From positions 1 to 64,000 of the forward strand of contig NZ_RDFA01000009.1 in NCBI RefSeq assembly GCF_004118325.1: DNA of 64,000 nt. The letters are read 5' to 3'. How positions within the stretch are numbered: position 1 is the stretch's first letter; each line of letters opens with the position of its first letter. This stretch comes from Halorientalis pallida. GTDB lineage: Archaea; Halobacteriota; Halobacteria; Halobacteriales; Haloarculaceae. The position numbers and the translations under genes are program-made. Under the pieces are notes generated by a model. The model ran no database searches, was not told where the DNA came from, and saw only the letters and a list, made by a program, of their open reading frames with translations. Shown piece by piece: positions 62,542-64,000 of this stretch.

Positions 62542-62573
62542 AATCCGGCCTTACCCGCGGGTAGGCCCGGATT
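62542..62573. promoter_or_regulatory. 32-nt imperfect inverted repeat in the divergent region
   Basis: Arms of 15 nt (AATCCGGCCTTACCC and GGGTAGGCCCGGATT) around a 2-nt centre match at 13 of 15 positions. It lies between the DUF7282-like gene (minus) and rnz (plus), about 140 nt upstream of rnz. It could be a bidirectional operator or a structured RNA element. Confidence 0.4.
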
Positions 62574-62712
62574 TCAGGCACCCTGGGTCCCGGACCGGCG
62601 GTGGTAAGCCGCGACCCGACCGCCGTAACCGCAGGCCGGCGCTGCCGTCTTGCGTCGAGCCCGACTGAACCCTTTCGAAGCGGGTTTACGGCCGCCTGCC
62701 GACCGGACGGAT

Positions 62713-63648
62713 ATGCACGTGACCTTTCTCGGGACCAGCGGGGCCGTTCCGACGACGATGCGCAACCCGAGCGCGGTGATGGTCCGCCGGGAAGGTGAGC
62801 GCTTCCTCTTCGACGCCGGCGAGGGGACCCAGCGTCAGATGATGCGCTTTTCCACCGGTTTCGCCGTCTCGCACGTCTTCGTCTCCCATCTCCACGGCGA
62901 CCACGTCCTCGGCCTCCCCGGCCTGATCCAGACCTGGGACTTCAACGACCGCGAGGAACCCGTGGCGATCCACACGCCCGCGGGTACCCGCCGCCGGATC
63001 CGGGACCTGATAACCGTCACCGGCAACGAACCCTCCTTTCCCGTCCGCGTCAACGAAGTCTCGCCCGGCGACGTGGCACTCGACGGCGGGGAGTTCGAGG
63101 TCCGAGCGTTCGAGACCGACCACCGGGCCACGTCGGTCGGCTACGCCATCGTCGAGGACGACCGCAAGGGCCGGTTCGACCGTGAGAAGGCAGAGGAGGA
63201 ACTCGGCATCGAACCCGGTCCCGAGTACAGCAAACTCCACAACGGCGAGTCCGTGGAACTCGACGACGGGACGGTCGTCCAGCCCGAGCAGGTCGTCGGC
63301 CCGCCCCGGCCCGGTCGGCGGGTCGTCTACACCGGCGACACCTGTCCCACCGAGGGGGTCGTCGAAGCCGCCGTCGACGCGGACCTGTTGATCCACGACG
63401 CCACTTTCGCCGAGGACCGCCGCGAGCGGGCGGGTCAGACCGGCCACTCGACGGCGAAACAGGCCGCCGAGATCGCCAACCGCGCGGGGGCCAAACGGCT
63501 GGCGCTGACCCACGTCTCGACGCGCTACGCCGGCCAGTCCGGCCGACTGGAGGACGAAGCCCGCGAGGTGTTCGACGGCGAGGCCGTCCTCCCCGACGAC
63601 GGCGACGAACTCGACGTGCCGTTCCCGGACGGAGAGGACGGGGACTGA
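62713..63648 (+). CDS. rnz: Ribonuclease Z
   Basis: The 311-residue tRNase Z of the metallo-beta-lactamase superfamily cuts the 3' trailer of pre-tRNAs. It has MHVTFLGTSGAVPTTMRNPS, DAGEGTQRQMM, the metal motif SHLHGDHVLGLPGL, GRRVVYTGDTCPT, LIHDATFAEDRRERA with the conserved His/Asp, GHSTAKQAAEIA and ALTHVSTRY. An exosite-like arm is present around residues 155-190. The ATG at 62713 starts the beta strand directly. The C-terminal tail is short and acidic. Confidence 0.97.
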   Translation: MHVTFLGTSGAVPTTMRNPSAVMVRREGERFLFDAGEGTQRQMMRFSTGFAVSHVFVSHLHGDHVLGLPGLIQTWDFNDREEPVAIHTPAGTRRRIRDLITVTGNEPSFPVRVNEVSPGDVALDGGEFEVRAFETDHRATSVGYAIVEDDRKGRFDREKAEEELGIEPGPEYSKLHNGESVELDDGTVVQPEQVVGPPRPGRRVVYTGDTCPTEGVVEAAVDADLLIHDATFAEDRRERAGQTGHSTAKQAAEIANRAGAKRLALTHVSTRYAGQSGRLEDEAREVFDGEAVLPDDGDELDVPFPDGEDGD

Positions 63649-63678
63649 ATTTTTCCCACCGCCCGCCCAGTGGCCGGT

Positions 63679-64000
63679 GTGACCGACGACTGCCCGTTCT
63701 GTGCCATCGTCAGTGGCGACGCGCCGGCCAGCGTCGTCTACGAGACCGACGACACGATCGCGTTCGCGGACATCGCGCCCGTCACCGAGGGCCACACGCT
63801 GGTGATCCCGACGGCCCACTCGTCGGGGCTCGCCGGTCTGGACCCCGGCACCGGTGGGCAACTGTTTCGGGTGGGCCAGGAGATCGCCGCGGCGTTGCGA
63901 GCGTCGGACGTGCCGACCGAGGGGATCAACCTCTTCCTGGCGGACGGCGAGATCGCGGGCCAGGAAGGACTCCACGTCCACCTGCACGTCATTCCCCGGA
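63679..64000 (+). CDS. HIT family protein, 5' part (runs off the right edge)
   Basis: The first 107 residues are visible. A GTG at 63679 starts VTDDCPFCAIVSGDAPASVV. The CPFC zinc pair, DIAPVTEGHTLVIPTAHSSGL and GLHVHLHVIPR (the H-x-H-x-H catalytic triad) are clear. HIT proteins are nucleotide hydrolases or transferases, such as Hint-type adenosine 5'-monophosphoramidase. The C-terminal end lies outside the window. Confidence 0.92.
   Translation, partial: MTDDCPFCAIVSGDAPASVVYETDDTIAFADIAPVTEGHTLVIPTAHSSGLAGLDPGTGGQLFRVGQEIAAALRASDVPTEGINLFLADGEIAGQEGLHVHLHVIPR

Overview
This window is G+C-rich, gene-dense chromosomal DNA from a halophilic archaeon (class Halobacteria). The evidence is strongly acidic proteins throughout, an archaeal information-processing set (Orc1/Cdc6, two RFC small subunits, PCNA, PriL, Hjc, TBP, RNase Z, archaeal AlaS), the ubiquitin-like modifier SAMP2, a DUF1931 histone-fold protein, a two-component haloarchaeal Tat pathway (TatCo plus double-length TatCt), HalOD1 and GAF/HTH regulators, and AT-rich TATA boxes centred about 27-32 nt upstream of many start codons, the spacing expected for leaderless transcripts. 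I found no rRNA, tRNA, CRISPR array, insertion sequence or prophage. The family within Halobacteria cannot be fixed from the sequence alone.

Layout. 1-12.6 kb: an acyl-CoA dehydrogenase 5' end, a class I amidotransferase-like protein, an alpha/beta-hydrolase lacking its nucleophile serine, a GT-C glycosyltransferase, alaS, a tspO-rhodopsin operon, rfcS, SAMP2, a GNAT enzyme, a GAF/HTH regulator, a phosphohexomutase and a GIY-YIG protein. 12.5-22.4 kb: larB, the DUF1931 protein, rpiA, a GlmM-type mutase, an SDR, a lipoprotein, an HMG-CoA reductase with an extra N-terminal domain, orc1/cdc6 and a PAS histidine kinase. 22.6-35.6 kb: a membrane protein, a MutS-like ATPase, a MinD-like ATPase with a long acidic tail, larE, a histidine phosphatase, the Tat pair, a HalOD1 protein, an RHH regulator with a VUT/YhhQ transporter, rlmE, a gene apparently split by a 10-bp duplication, and pcn. 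35.6-46.8 kb: an FNT-Usp fusion transporter, priL, a SWIM protein, hjc, an EamA transporter, a decayed P19/Tp34-type iron-transport gene, an FMN reductase, regulators, a methyltransferase and ahcY. 46.8-64 kb: a pilin-like surface protein, a sequon-rich secreted repeat protein, an MTA/SAH deaminase, a chemotaxis transducer without an ectodomain, hisG, two HTH regulators, tbp, a Trm-G10-type tRNA methyltransferase, a frameshifted KaiC-like ATPase next to a PAS kinase, a second RFC small subunit, a mucin-like secreted protein, rnz and a HIT protein.

How the genes work together. SAH hydrolase and the MTA/SAH deaminase both dispose of by-products of SAM-dependent methylation. larB and larE are two steps of nickel-pincer cofactor synthesis at separate loci. 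The two TatC proteins serve the Tat export that dominates in haloarchaea. Replication and repair genes are scattered rather than in one operon.

Best candidate for an undescribed system: tspO (6545-7057) overlaps by 1 nt a divergent seven-helix microbial rhodopsin (7057-7710). The rhodopsin keeps the retinal lysine (K200) and the counterion aspartates (D71, D196) but lacks the bacteriorhodopsin proton donor and proton-release glutamates. This suggests a non-pumping photoreceptor working with a TspO/CrtK-type ligand protein. Other notable points are the split gene at 34110-34683, a G9-tract frameshift in the KaiC-like gene, degenerate catalytic residues in three enzymes, and several operator-like inverted repeats.
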